Source: Chara braunii
Lineage: Eukaryota; Streptophyta; Charophyceae; Charales; Characeae
DNA: 21,464 nt
Direction: 5' to 3'
Assembly: GCA_003427395.1 (NCBI GenBank)
Contig: BFEA01001296.1
Span: forward strand, 18,212-39,675
A program made the position numbers and the translations under genes. Of this stretch, positions 1 to 8,020 are shown piece by piece (positions within the stretch are counted from its first letter, which is position 1; every line of letters begins with the position of its first letter). The notes under the pieces were generated by a model. It saw nothing but the letters and a program-made list of their open reading frames with translations, had not been told where the DNA came from and searched no databases.

Positions 1-37
1 TGTGTGTGTGTGTGTGTGTGTGTGCGTGTGTGTGTGT
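1..37. repeat. (TG)n microsatellite at the left edge
   Basis: Alternating TG from the first base, with one C interruption at about base 25. It ends 7 bp downstream of the transporter stop codon, so it lies in or beside that gene's 3' region. Its full length is cut off by the window edge. Confidence 0.97.
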
Positions 38-43
38 TTAGTC

Positions 44-1429
44 TCACGATTTTGCGGCCTCTCCCTTCCTAGCATTCCTGAAGCGCTGTAAATACATCTC
101 TGCAGAGTACCACAGCCCCCCAACGAGCCCAATGATCACACCTAGCGTATTCAGCTTCCCAGGAATCACATCCCCGAATAGGAAAAACCCTAAAAGAGTG
201 GTCGCGATGTCCTTGACCTGGCCGGTCACACTTGTCGTCAGCGGAGAGTTGACAGTAGTACAGCGGAATATTGCCACGTTGAGAAGAAACCCCTGAGACG
301 AAGAGACGAGCAGAAACGCCAAGAACCGCGGCTCCAAGAGCCTCGGAAACGACAAAACTCCCGTTATCTCATCCGATAAGTGCAAGCAAAAGAGCATGAT
401 TGGCAGTGAGAGGCAGTTGTTGTAATACATCATTCCCATCTCCGATAGACCGGCCTTATCCTTCAATATCCGAATGAGGATTAGATACGCTGCCGTGGTC
501 AGTACGCACACGAGGACACACAAGTACCCTTTCAAGCTGAATGTCAAGTCTGTGAAGCCGGCGATGGCGGCACCTGCTGTGATGGTGACAATGGAAGAGA
601 CAGACGAGACAGATGGTTTCTTTTGAAACACCACCAACTCACCTAGCATAACGACAAGTGTTGTCGATCGCCGCAACACGCTATACATAGGGACATTCAG
701 ATATCGAAGAGCGGTGACGCCGCTGACAACGTAGAGCCACCAGCAGACAGTGAGCGGGAAGATCTTCTTCATCGTGCAGAGACGTATCTTGGTCTTCTCC
801 ACCATGTTTAACGATTGCAGACAGAAGATGAGAAAAATGGATATAAGAATTTGAATCGTAGTGACAGTTAACGGAAAGTTGAAACGGTACACAGCAAAAA
901 CAGCACGATTAAATAAGGTGATGGATATGGAAATCAAGCCATAGAAAATCGCTGCCAAAGCCCTATCCCTGGTGGTGCCATAGCTCAAGGAAACCAGTCC
1001 TCCTCCACCTCCTCCGCCTCGTACTAGTCCCGCTCCCCCGCCGAAATCTCCTGCTCCTGCTGCTGCTGCTGCTGCTCCACCAATTCTATGACCGCCAGTC
1101 TCTCCTGACATCCCTGATAACCCTGCAGCACCCAGGAAAGGAGAGGACGGCATGAATGCAGACGTGGAGGAGAGAGATGGTGAGGACATCGGGAAGCGAC
1201 CCAGCTTCGCGGGCACGAATGACGATCCAAGGCTTGACATTGAGAGGCTCGGCGTCGGTAGATCGGCGCTAGACGATCGTACTGCAGTCTGAGCACCCGC
1301 ACGCGCCACACCAACTGTAGCATCATTCGATGAAGTGCACCCGCCTATCTGGATCACTGTGTCTCCCCTCTCTCCTTGCCCAGATCCAGACAGCTGCAGA
1401 GAAGTCCGAATGCCCTGCGCTTGCGCCAT
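44..1429 (-). CDS. Nucleotide-sugar transporter, SLC35D/UGNT1-like (drug/metabolite transporter superfamily)
   Basis: Predicted antiporter carrying nucleotide sugars (UDP-sugar type) across the Golgi or ER membrane for glycan synthesis. The open frame runs 461 codons from the ATG at 1429 to TGA at 44-46. A GTG lies two codons upstream, but the ATG is the first in-frame ATG after an upstream stop and has G at -3 and +4. Residues 1-145 are low complexity: Ser/Pro/Gly rich, an Ala run near 120, a Gly run near 140. From about 155 to 445 there are roughly ten hydrophobic segments. Conserved-looking family features include YLNVPMYSVLRRSTTLVVMLGE (family-typical TM4 region, about 243-264), LKDKAGLSEMGMMYYNN (about 322-338) and GQVKDIATTLLGFFLFGD (about 403-420). 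The short tail is basic. Family: seen by motif and confident. Substrate: inferred; UDP-GlcNAc, UDP-GlcA or another sugar are all possible. No intron is visible within the coding region, so it is an intronless gene, a retrocopy or one large exon. Confidence 0.9.
   Translation of the reverse strand: MAQAQGIRTSLQLSGSGQGERGDTVIQIGGCTSSNDATVGVARAGAQTAVRSSSADLPTPSLSMSSLGSSFVPAKLGRFPMSSPSLSSTSAFMPSSPFLGAAGLSGMSGETGGHRIGGAAAAAAGAGDFGGGAGLVRGGGGGGGLVSLSYGTTRDRALAAIFYGLISISITLFNRAVFAVYRFNFPLTVTTIQILISIFLIFCLQSLNMVEKTKIRLCTMKKIFPLTVCWWLYVVSGVTALRYLNVPMYSVLRRSTTLVVMLGELVVFQKKPSVSSVSSIVTITAGAAIAGFTDLTFSLKGYLCVLVCVLTTAAYLILIRILKDKAGLSEMGMMYYNNCLSLPIMLFCLHLSDEITGVLSFPRLLEPRFLAFLLVSSSQGFLLNVAIFRCTTVNSPLTTSVTGQVKDIATTLLGFFLFGDVIPGKLNTLGVIIGLVGGLWYSAEMYLQRFRNARKGEAAKS
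1055..1078. repeat. (CTG)n trinucleotide run coding for poly-Ala
   Basis: A CTG/CAG-type run inside the transporter gene, read on the minus strand as an alanine stretch near residue 120. It lies in the disordered N-terminal extension, ahead of a glycine run, so length changes there would keep the frame without touching the membrane domain. Confidence 0.8.
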
Positions 1430-1435
1430 AGCCAC

Positions 1436-2919
1436 AAACTCCTCTAATCCCTGTGTCTGTGATGTCGTGAAGGCAGCTGGCAGACGATCAGCAGAAGGTG
1501 GAGGATGAGTTGTGGGCGGAGGATCAATACCTTTTTCATGACGAGATTCCGTCTATGGCGGCACAGTGACTATGCGAAGGTGGCGGAAAGCAGATGGCGA
1601 CGGCGACATTTGCATTTTGAGTACACCGTTACGCATTCATATCAAACGGGATCCATGCCCAGTCTCCAGCAGCCGCTCCCCCCATCAATAGATGGGCGCG
1701 CTCTGTTTATAAGAAAAAAGACAAACAAAGAAAAGAAGCAGCAGAGCCATAATGAGTGTGACGTCGCTGTTGGTCGATGGGTAAGGGCACACTCACTGTG
1801 GATGCCTTTTACCACAATCATTGCCAGATTCGGTCGGGAAAATCCAGTATGAAAAAAGAGAGAGAACTCTAAAGATGGGCATAGGACACTTGGGAATGCT
1901 AATTAGCTTAGAAGCCTTAGATATTGGAGGCCACAAAGGGGAATAAAACTTTTAAGATGGGCCAGCGCGTCTTCGCCTGCGTGAGGAAGGGGTAGGGATG
2001 TGAGTGAAATCAATCAGTCCTTGTAATTGGAGAATGAAGCATATGTAAAAAAACAAAAGAGAAAGAAAAAGGGAGTTTAGGTGGAGAGAAACTTAGAAAG
2101 GAAAGGGTTAGGGGTATGGAGCTTTAGGCTGGAGGATAGTGTTTACGGAACCGAAGGAACAATGTTCATGTCATTAATTTTTTTTTTGCTTCAGAAAACA
2201 AAAATTAAATAAAGTTTAATAAACATGTAAGGAATGCTAAAGTATGATGGTGTTTGCTGTTCAGTACCTGTTTGCATGTCGAGCTATCGGTATTGAGATC
2301 CAGGAATGCCAAACGAACAAACGATAAAGTTGAACGCAGACGGTTAGCAAAACACTTTGGAGGTCAGGATGGTGGGGGAATGGATGACGCTTGATCCAGT
2401 GCAGAGTGTAAAGAGCATCCACTCAAAAACTGGTGAGTGAGTGAGAGGATTTGTGTAAAGAGCGAGGGCGGGCTTTGGGTTGTTTGAAGGCAACTGGAAA
2501 CAGAAAATGGACAAACAGAAGGAAGGAAGCATTGTTGAGAAGGTAGAGAATCACTTACGTCGTAAAAAGTTTGTCATAACGACGATAGATCAGGAACAAC
2601 TTATCTATTGCGAAAGCCCTATTTCATCGAGCAGCTCAGAATATGAAAACACAATAATTTCAACACAACAGTCAGGACAGACCGGTTGTTGAGTAGCTCT
2701 GCTCTTGTCCTTTGAACAGTTTAGCCTAGTGCGTTTTCGCGGTTTCTACACATTTTCTGTTCTGCAACTTGGAGTCTGTTGTGCTGCGAAGAATGTCTGT
2801 CTGAGTATGCGGTAGAGGAGGACATCAATTGCTCTTGTCAGACTTGGCCAGCTGCTTACTTATACAGGCGGTGGCAGGCGAAGTGATCCACGCAATTACT
2901 CATACAGAGCGATGTAAGA
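1436..2919. other. Gene-free stretch upstream of the transporter
   Basis: About 1.5 kb without a convincing gene. It holds the candidate promoter motifs near 1706-1765, purine-rich sequence at 2040-2110, and an A/T-rich patch at 2170-2230 with a run of about ten T. Open frames here are short, lack recognisable motifs and look accidental. No RNA gene seen. Confidence 0.6.
1706..1765 (-). promoter_or_regulatory. Candidate core promoter of the transporter: TATA box and TGACGTC element
   Basis: On the minus strand TATAAA lies at 1711-1706, about 277 bp upstream of the ATG at 1429. A bZIP/as-1-like TGACGTC core lies at 1759-1765, roughly 50 bp further upstream. Spacing and order would suit a promoter with a 5' UTR near 240 bp. 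This is motif matching only; such short motifs also occur by chance. Confidence 0.3.
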
Positions 2920-2927
2920 AGCGGCAG

Positions 2928-3167
2928 CATACTTGCAAGCAGACGGACCGGACGAGCGTTCCGTCCGGTCCGCTTTGCCGCGTGCGGCACCCTCCCCCCA
3001 GACCGGACCGGACCCGGACCGGCCGGGGCCATTTTTTTTTTTTTGGTGGGGGGGGGGGGTTTGGGGAGTAACTGGTCGGCGGGCGCACATTCGTGCACCG
3101 CGCAGGTCCGGTCCGGTGGTCCGCCACATGTGTGGAACCGCCCGGACGGCGTCAGCTTGCAAGTATG
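2928..3167. mobile_element. Small non-autonomous hAT-like element (MITE), 240 bp
   Basis: The ends are inverted: CATACTTGCAAGCAGACG at 2928-2945 matches the reverse complement of 3150-3167 with one mismatch. The flanks are AGCGGCAG (2920-2927) and AGTGGCAG (3168-3175), an 8-bp target duplication with one mismatch; 8 bp is the hAT superfamily signature. The interior is GC rich with repeated GGTCCG/CGGACC motifs that form further inverted repeats (around 2942-2972, 3000-3026 and 3105-3125) and contains a T run followed by a G run at about 3032-3060. It has no coding capacity, so it would need a transposase supplied from elsewhere. Several overlapping short open frames in it are not genes. Confidence 0.75.
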
Positions 3168-3619
3168 AGTGGCAGCCATCTTGTAGTCTTCGAAGGATGT
3201 GACGTCATTTTGGCCTCGGCGATAGTAGTCCACCTACAGCACAGCTTCGAGAGCGCTCCATTCACTTGTTGCGTCGTTCTTCACAACAACCACTGCACTT
3301 ATCTGCTGCATCCTGTCATTCTCATCAACGTTGGACAGCACAAAAATTCTGTTGGGGTGTAGTACAGGAGACGGGCTTCAGCCAGTCCGTGCTTGGTACT
3401 GTGAGAGCAGAGGACGGGTTGGCAGTAGGTGGAGGTTCAGGCTGGGGTTGAATTGGTAGGAGAGGAAAAGGCAGTGGAGTTGAAGGCAAGAACAAACGAC
3501 GTTGCAAATGATGAGGGGCTGTGGGAGGAGAGAAAGTGTTTGTAAGAGTCTTCTGGGCAGGTGTTTTGAACGTGGAGGAGGATGGGTCTGCGTTGGCGGG
3601 AGGTGCAGGAGAGTCCAAT
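3168..3619. other. Gene-free stretch after the hAT-like element
   Basis: No gene, RNA or repeat recognised. A perfect palindromic TGACGTCA lies at 3200-3207 close to the element's edge; its use as a regulatory site cannot be judged. The minus strand from about 3325 to 3620 reads as a Pro/Ser-rich open frame continuing the coding-like stretch to its right. Confidence 0.5.
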
Positions 3620-3966
3620 GGCCTCTTGTGAGTGCACATGCGAATGTACTCGGGAGAGACCCAATTTTTGGCCCATGGGTACATCGCAATTGGGCAATCG
3701 GCGCTACATACTCTGACATAGGGATTGTGCACCCCGCGGTCTTCAGGAAGCTGAGCAGCGAGGAACTCAAGTCGTGCATATCTCTAGATTTCGAAGGCAA
3801 CGTAGTTGTCTTGCATGTATTGGCTATACTTGCAGCAGATGCATTGGATCGCTGGGAAAGGAAATGTGTTGTACTCGCTTTGGATAATGGCCTGTCTTAC
3901 TGTGTCTGCATCATCAAGATCACCGTTATCTGGAACGAATTTGCTCAGTGCGGATCGGAAAGAAAG
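3620..3966 (-). pseudogene. Unidentified coding-like fragment
   Basis: On the minus strand, reading from 3966 downward, the sequence encodes a non-repetitive peptide that includes FVPDNGDLDDADTVRQAII and a Cys-containing IQCICCKYSQYMQDNY. It reaches an in-frame stop near 3784. A second frame then continues with YVRVCSADCPIAMYPWAKNW and passes into a Pro/Ser-rich tail. The amino-acid composition looks like a real exon or domesticated element rather than random frame noise, but I do not recognise the family. The right edge meets the mitochondrial rRNA fragment exactly where the open frame's apparent start lies, so that start is not genuine. Could be an exon relic or part of a transposon. Confidence 0.3.
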
Positions 3967-4131
3967 CACGCGATATTGCTGGATCAGGCTTTCGCCCATT
4001 GTCCAAGATTCCCCACTACTGCCTCCGGTAAGAGTCTGGGGCGTGTCTCAGTCCCAGTGTGGCCGATCATCCAAAAAGAGCCAGCTAAGCATCATCTGCT
4101 TGGTCAGCCTTTACCTAACCAACTACCTAAT
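3967..4131 (-). pseudogene. Mitochondrial small-subunit rRNA (rrn18/16S-like) fragment in the nucleus (NUMT)
   Basis: The minus strand matches the 16S-type core around E. coli positions 230-400: the stretch about GACTGAGACAC, then a degenerate GGAGGCAG, then AATCTTGGACAATGGGCGAA and CCTGATCCAGCAATATCGCG. The TCTTGGACAA and ATCCAGCAATATCGCG variants are of alphaproteobacterial or mitochondrial type; plastid 16S has a different, cyanobacterial version here. The universally conserved CTCCTACGGGAGGCAGCAG block is altered (CTCTTACCGGAGGCAGTAG), and the fragment covers about 165 nt of a gene near 1.5-2 kb. It is therefore a decayed nuclear insertion, not a working rRNA. Its left edge meets the unidentified coding fragment and its right edge the LINE fragment. 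Confidence 0.8.
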
Positions 4132-4660
4132 ACTTCTGTGTCTTGGACATGGGAAGCAAAAACTCGTCTCTGTCTCTCATCCTTTGGGCCGGGGGAAGAT
4201 TCCTGCATTCTGATGTGAAGAGGTTCTGGTAGAACCCTCTCGCTATTTATGTACAGGCTGCCGTGGTGGTGGCCCATGGGCCCTGTGGCTGTCCGGGGTC
4301 AGTAAGGGCCTCTATGGTGCACTGCCCGATACATGTCCTCGTCTGCGCGAAGAATCTGGCATCCATTGTCCCCTCTACTAGGTGCTTCCTTAATTTCCCT
4401 CGGATTCTCATTCCTTGCCATCGATGTTCCATGCATCTTAATAGCTGGTCCTCTAGGCCCCTCATTTCCTGGGCTAGGAGGTCCAGTTGAGACGGATCAA
4501 CTGAGTTATCTTCCTGTTCTTGTAGGTGCTGTATTTGTTGTTGTACCTCGATTTCATCCGCATGGCGCTGGCCGCCAGCAGTTTGGAATATTCATTGCAT
4601 TTACGACACACAAAGGCTAGGTCGTTGTTGAACCATACGATATTGTTTCAAATAAGGTCT
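4132..4660 (-). mobile_element. LINE (non-LTR) ORF2 fragment, linker before reverse transcriptase
   Basis: On the minus strand an open frame of about 104 codons (roughly 4560 to 4247) encodes a coiled-coil-like Gln/Glu-rich stretch, then HRWQGMRIRGKLRKHLVEG and MDARFFAQTRT, then TIEALTDP. After a stop and frame change it continues IARGFYQNLFTSE. Basic helix, then aromatic-rich FF, then FY..LF is the usual order of the endonuclease-RT linker in plant LINE ORF2 proteins. A different frame upstream (FVCRKCNEYSKLLAASA) indicates a frameshift near 4570. Neither the endonuclease nor the RT core is present, so it is a dead internal piece. The assignment rests on motif order, not on a search. Confidence 0.55.
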
Positions 4661-4824
4661 TTATGATCACGCCAGAAGGAAGTCCTTCAGGTAGGTTTTA
4701 AAATGGTCAATCCTTAGTAAGGATGTGTTGGTTGAGCTTATGAAACTCACATACACTGTATATTGAGTCGCAAAAGTTGTAAAATAGGGACACTGGACCC
4801 GGTTTCCAGCAGGTGATGCTCCCC

Positions 4825-5371
4825 ACCAAATATAGATGGATTCCGTTATAAGATGAAGATCCCTGATCCATACCACGGTGACAAGGACGGAAGTATTGAC
4901 ACCTACACGTAGGTAGCCGAGATACAAACTTTTATGTTTGTTGTGCGGATTCCATATGACCTACAGGTCATGTTTGCATGTGTAGCATTGGAAGGAGATG
5001 CTAAAACATGGGTTATGCAGCAAGTGGCAGAAGGTCGGTTTTGGTGACCTATTAGATCGGTACAGCACTAGCAAGTCACTTCTTGAATTCCTCGACAATC
5101 TGAAAGCTAGGTTCGAGAACAAGAATGAGGGAATCAAAACGATGTACCAGATCATGGAGATCCATAGAATTAAGTGGTGCAGCGGAGAAGCCTTGATCCG
5201 GCATACGAATAAGCTGATTGGGAGGAAGCAAGGTCATGGGGTCACACCAGTTCAACCGTTGAATCAAACTCACCTTACTATGCCTGAGTCCATTAGTTTA
5301 GTGATGACCTATAGGAAATACACGGCACGGTTCCTCTTGCCTCTGAACTTAAAAAGGGAAATACGTTTTAA
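4825..5371 (+). pseudogene. Ty3 gag capsid domain (Retrotrans_gag), broken
   Basis: The frame from about 4840 reads KIPDPYHGDKDGSIDTYT then a TAG at 4910-4912, and after it IPYDLQVMFACVALEGDAKTW. The LEGDAKTWV motif is typical of the plant Retrotrans_gag capsid. A TGA at 5045-5047 closes this frame. The next frame carries LLEFLDNLKARFENKNEGIK, which is the following helix region. So at least one stop and one frameshift separate parts of one domain. Capsid assembly function is lost. The domain is cut at 5371 by a TIR element. Confidence 0.8.
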
Positions 5372-6125
5372 ACCACGACCACCCCCGCCGGCCTAAATGC
5401 AGCTTTCCTGCCTTACGGACCAGGTTCTTAGGGGGGGGCGGTGACCCGCAGGCGCAGCCGGGTCCGGTCCAAGGATTTTCAAACGCCAACTTTGGTGATT
5501 TTTCGTGCTCAGAAGAATTGAAGAAAAAATCTAAAAATTTGAGATCCTGTAGATTAGATTGCGATCTTTCCAGGAAAAATATCACATATAGACCGTGAAA
5601 TAAATGCGGCGCCGTTTCATTGCATTTCCATTTTTACCACTCTACCACATGTGGGCCAACGGGAAAATTACCCCAACTTCCTTTATTTTTTGCGCTCAGA
5701 AGGATGACTCAACAACTTTGCAAATTGGACCCCCTGTAGATTTGGTCGTGTTCTTTCCACAAAAAATATTAAAGAATTATACCGTGAAATAAATGCCACG
5801 CCAATTCGTCCCATATTCCATTTTTGCCGCTCTATCACGTGTTGGCCAACGGGAAAAGTACTCCGGCTTCAGCGATTTTTCACGTCCAAAACAATACTCT
5901 AGGAAGTCTGAAAATTGGAGGGTCCGCAGATTTAATCATGATCTTTCTAGGAAAAGTATTTAAAACAAAATGAAAAATCATTTACCGTAAAATAAATCGC
6001 AGGGGCAATTCAACGCATTTTCCAATTCTGCCACTCCGCCAGTTCCCCCCACTGTGCTACCGGCAGCCCTCATGGACCTCTGCTACCGGTTCCCCCTAAT
6101 TTAGGACGGCGGGAGTAGTGGTGGT
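5372..6125. mobile_element. TIR DNA element with TAA target duplication, 754 bp, inside gag
   Basis: Terminal inverted repeats of about 31 bp: 5372-5402 begins ACCACGACCACCCCCGCCG and continues to CCTAAAT; the reverse complement of 6095-6125 begins ACCACCACTACTCCCGCCG and likewise reaches CCTAAAT. TAA flanks both ends (5369-5371 and 6126-6128). A 3-bp TWA duplication is usual for PIF/Harbinger (Tourist-like) elements, although these ends do not start with the usual GG. There is no transposase; the interior is a three-copy tandem array. Removing the element and one TAA brings the two gag halves together. Confidence 0.75.
5486..6050. repeat. Three tandem copies of a ~187-bp unit inside the TIR element
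   Basis: Copies start near 5486, 5673 and 5863, with periods 187 and 190. Each holds, in order, a CCAACTT or CCGGCTT start, a TTTTT block ending in GCTCAGAAG or CGTCCAAAA, a CTGTAGATT or CCGCAGATT block, then CCGTGAAATAAATGC (CCGTAAAATAAATCG in the third) and a CCATTTTT...CACTCT block. The first two copies end in GGCCAACGGGAAAA; the third degenerates. Divergence suggests an old array. Confidence 0.75.
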
Positions 6126-6810
6126 TAAAGGGGAGAAAGAGGGCCGTTCGTAATGAAGGACTTAGAGACCATATTTATGTAGCCTTCGAAAGATGAAATG
6201 CAGAGTTGGTACCACGATGGTGACGGCGACGGTGGACTTACTCAGGGAGGGGACTATGCCACCATTGCAGCAAGTAGGGGGGGGTACAAGGAAGAGGTGG
6301 GAGAGGAGGAAGGTTCCAGCCACAAGGGCGAGGTGGTGGATGGCAACAGTCCGCCAGTCGCCTCCAGAAGAAAAAGGAGGCGGCAAGTTTGGACCCCGTG
6401 GTACAAGGAGATTCCCACCTAATCCACTGTGTGCGAGGAAGGTCAGCCCTGGAAGCAAATGGACATGTCCGAGTCGCACTGGCGACATCGCCCGGAAAAC
6501 AACTTGTATTTCAAGTGTGCACAGCCAGGTCACACCGTTCCCTTCTGCCCGCAGTTGAACCAGCCGGGAAGGCCAGTCTCAATCAAAACGGAGTGGCCAT
6601 TAGATATAACCACCATTTTGACTGGGGCTGCGAGTGTTGGTAGAGAGAACGAGTGCACAGGAGAAAACCCTTCCTACTCGCAGGCCAAGGCAGAGGTTGA
6701 GGTAGCCAACCATTCAGATAGTTATTCAGAGATTGCTTGTTGCAAGATCTCTTTGAGCAGTCCCCTAACAGACATAGGCAAGGAACGGATCACTCTTCGT
6801 GAAGTCTGAC
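6126..6810 (+). pseudogene. Ty3 gag C-terminus with nucleocapsid zinc knuckle, degenerate
   Basis: The frame from 6429 encodes NNLYFKCAQPGHTVPFCPQ, a retroviral-type CCHC knuckle (C-x2-C-x4-H-x4-C) that binds RNA during particle assembly. The first cysteine is replaced by tyrosine (codon 6507-6509); the second Cys, the His and the last Cys (6546-6548) remain. Upstream, 6193-6425 is a basic, Gly/Arg-rich stretch spread over two frames, fitting the usual linker. The frame ends at 6807-6809 with a stop. Position right after the capsid piece supports the assignment. Confidence 0.7.
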
Positions 6811-6928
6811 CTGCTAAAAAGAAAACACCAAGGCAGTTAGTAACTGCATATGTAGAAATTAGCAGCGTCACTAGGAGTTTCATTTCCTGCAGAGCAGAAA
6901 AGAAGTTGCATTTAAAAATGAACAAGTG
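6811..6928 (+). pseudogene. Probable retropepsin (aspartic protease) remnant
   Basis: Read after the stop near 6809, the frame gives QLVTAYVEISSVTRSFISCRAEKKLHLK. The TRSFIS...KLHLK part resembles what follows the active-site D-S/T-G-A triad in Ty3-type proteases of plants. Here the triad reads S-S-V, so the catalytic aspartate and glycine are missing. The position between nucleocapsid and RT fits. The piece is short, so this stays tentative. The sequence then runs into an unrelated GC- and pyrimidine-rich block. Confidence 0.45.
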
Positions 6929-7437
6929 GACCCGCCGCAGCTACGCTGCGGCCAAAGAGGGGGAGGGGGAAGGAGAGGGAGGAGATCGTCGTAGAATGTT
7001 GCCAGATTTTTTTTTATTTTTATTTTTTTGAGATGCTGTTTGGTACTCTCTCTCTCTCTCTCTCTCTCTCTCCCCCCCCTTCCCCTTGCCTGCCCCTCCC
7101 CTCTCGCACAGGTCATGATTACCATCATAATCATTATCATTCCTATACTGTTCATCGCCATGAAACCGCAGGCACAATCATCTTGCTCCCCTTCTCTTCC
7201 CTCTGTCAGTGTCGCCCACATCATCTCTGCATCCTCCGAACATCATGATGATCGTCACAATCCCTGTATCCTCGGACCTCCCTACTCGTCGCGGCTTTCG
7301 CCAGTTCCCGCCGGCATTTTCCTGGCCCTGACCCTGAGTGCCACCCGTTCCCCCTTGGCCGCTGCCCGTAACCGGTCCCGCGCGGAGGCACCCGGTTTCT
7401 GTTGGGGCCCACGCGAGGACCGCTGTTTCCTTTAGTA
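6929..7437. other. Foreign-looking block inside pol, with (CT)n tract
   Basis: Composition changes sharply from the flanking pol pieces. It starts with a GC-rich hairpin (CCGCAGC-TAC-GCTGCGG at about 6934-6950), then purine-rich sequence, T-rich sequence, a (CT)n tract at 7045-7072 running into a C run, an (ATC)-like patch near 7110-7145 and C-rich DNA to about 7430. Pol-like coding resumes near 7443. It is probably an insertion, but I could not define its ends or a target duplication. No gene recognised. Confidence 0.5.
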
Positions 7438-8020
7438 GTATAGGGAAGTCCAGGACTTGGATGAGCTGATAGTCTCGAGAATCGCTAACAATAGTCTGAT
7501 GAGCGTGGGTCAATACCTTGAGGGGGTCAACGCATACTTCAGGGTGAAGAGAAACTCAGGCGGGTGTTACACTCTTTGACCCTTCTAGTGGAGGAGGAAT
7601 CACCCTTCGATATGGTTTTAGGCGTGAATTGGGGAATGGCGGCAATGGCAGACATAAAGATGGGCGAAGTCAAGTTCTGGTTGAGAAGGAAGATGCGAAG
7701 AAGAAAATTCGCCAGTACCATCATTCTCCATGTTTTCCATGAGTGTTCCCGCATTCACTAGGTATATGGTAGGTAACAAGTTGGCAGACCAAGTCTATGT
7801 AGCATATGTAACACCTGCTAAAGGAGAAAAGGCAAAGGAGGGAGAGTCGAAGCAGGAGGTAGTGAAATCTTCCCTCTCCATGTTTTCCATGAGTGCCCCC
7901 GCATTCACTAGGTATAATATGGTAAGGAATAACTTGGTAGACAAGTCTATGTAACATATGTAACACCTGCTAAAGGAGCAAAGGCAGAGGAGGGAGAGTC
8001 GAAGCAGGAGGTAGAGATAG
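7438..8020 (+). pseudogene. Ty3 protease C-terminus and protease-RT linker, with internal duplication
   Basis: From 7443 the frame reads VQDLDELIVSRIANNSLMSVGQ and then YFRVKRNSGG. A shifted frame gives LLVEEESPFDMVLGVNWGM with MGEVKFWL, which matches the fD-vvLGmdWL motif that closes Ty3-type proteases before RT. The linker then holds GNKLADQVYVAYVTPAKGEKA and a Lys/Glu-rich stretch, present twice because of a 150-bp tandem duplication. Frameshifts are visible at about 7575 and in the second repeat copy. Not functional. Confidence 0.65.
7721..8020 (+). repeat. 150-bp tandem duplication in the protease-RT linker
   Basis: Copies 7721-7870 and 7871-8020 share CTCCATGTTTTCCATGAGTG (from 7726 and 7876), GCATTCACTAGGTAT, AGTCTATGTA.CATATGTAAC and GGGAGAGTCGAAGCAGGAGG. 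They differ at scattered sites and small indels. The second copy has a frame-breaking change, so the first is closer to the coding version. Confidence 0.85.

Noticed and set aside
1024-1326. Open frame antisense within the transporter gene
   Set aside because: Shadow of the GC- and triplet-rich N-terminal coding region; no motif and low-complexity Gln run.
3502-4218. 238-codon plus-strand frame
   Set aside because: It runs antisense through the mitochondrial rRNA fragment and the minus-strand coding-like stretch, so it cannot be a conserved protein.
4600-4825. 5' LTR and primer-binding site of the Ty3 element
   Set aside because: No TG...CA bounded repeat with a second copy and no tRNA-complementary stretch such as TGGTATCAGAGC ahead of gag.
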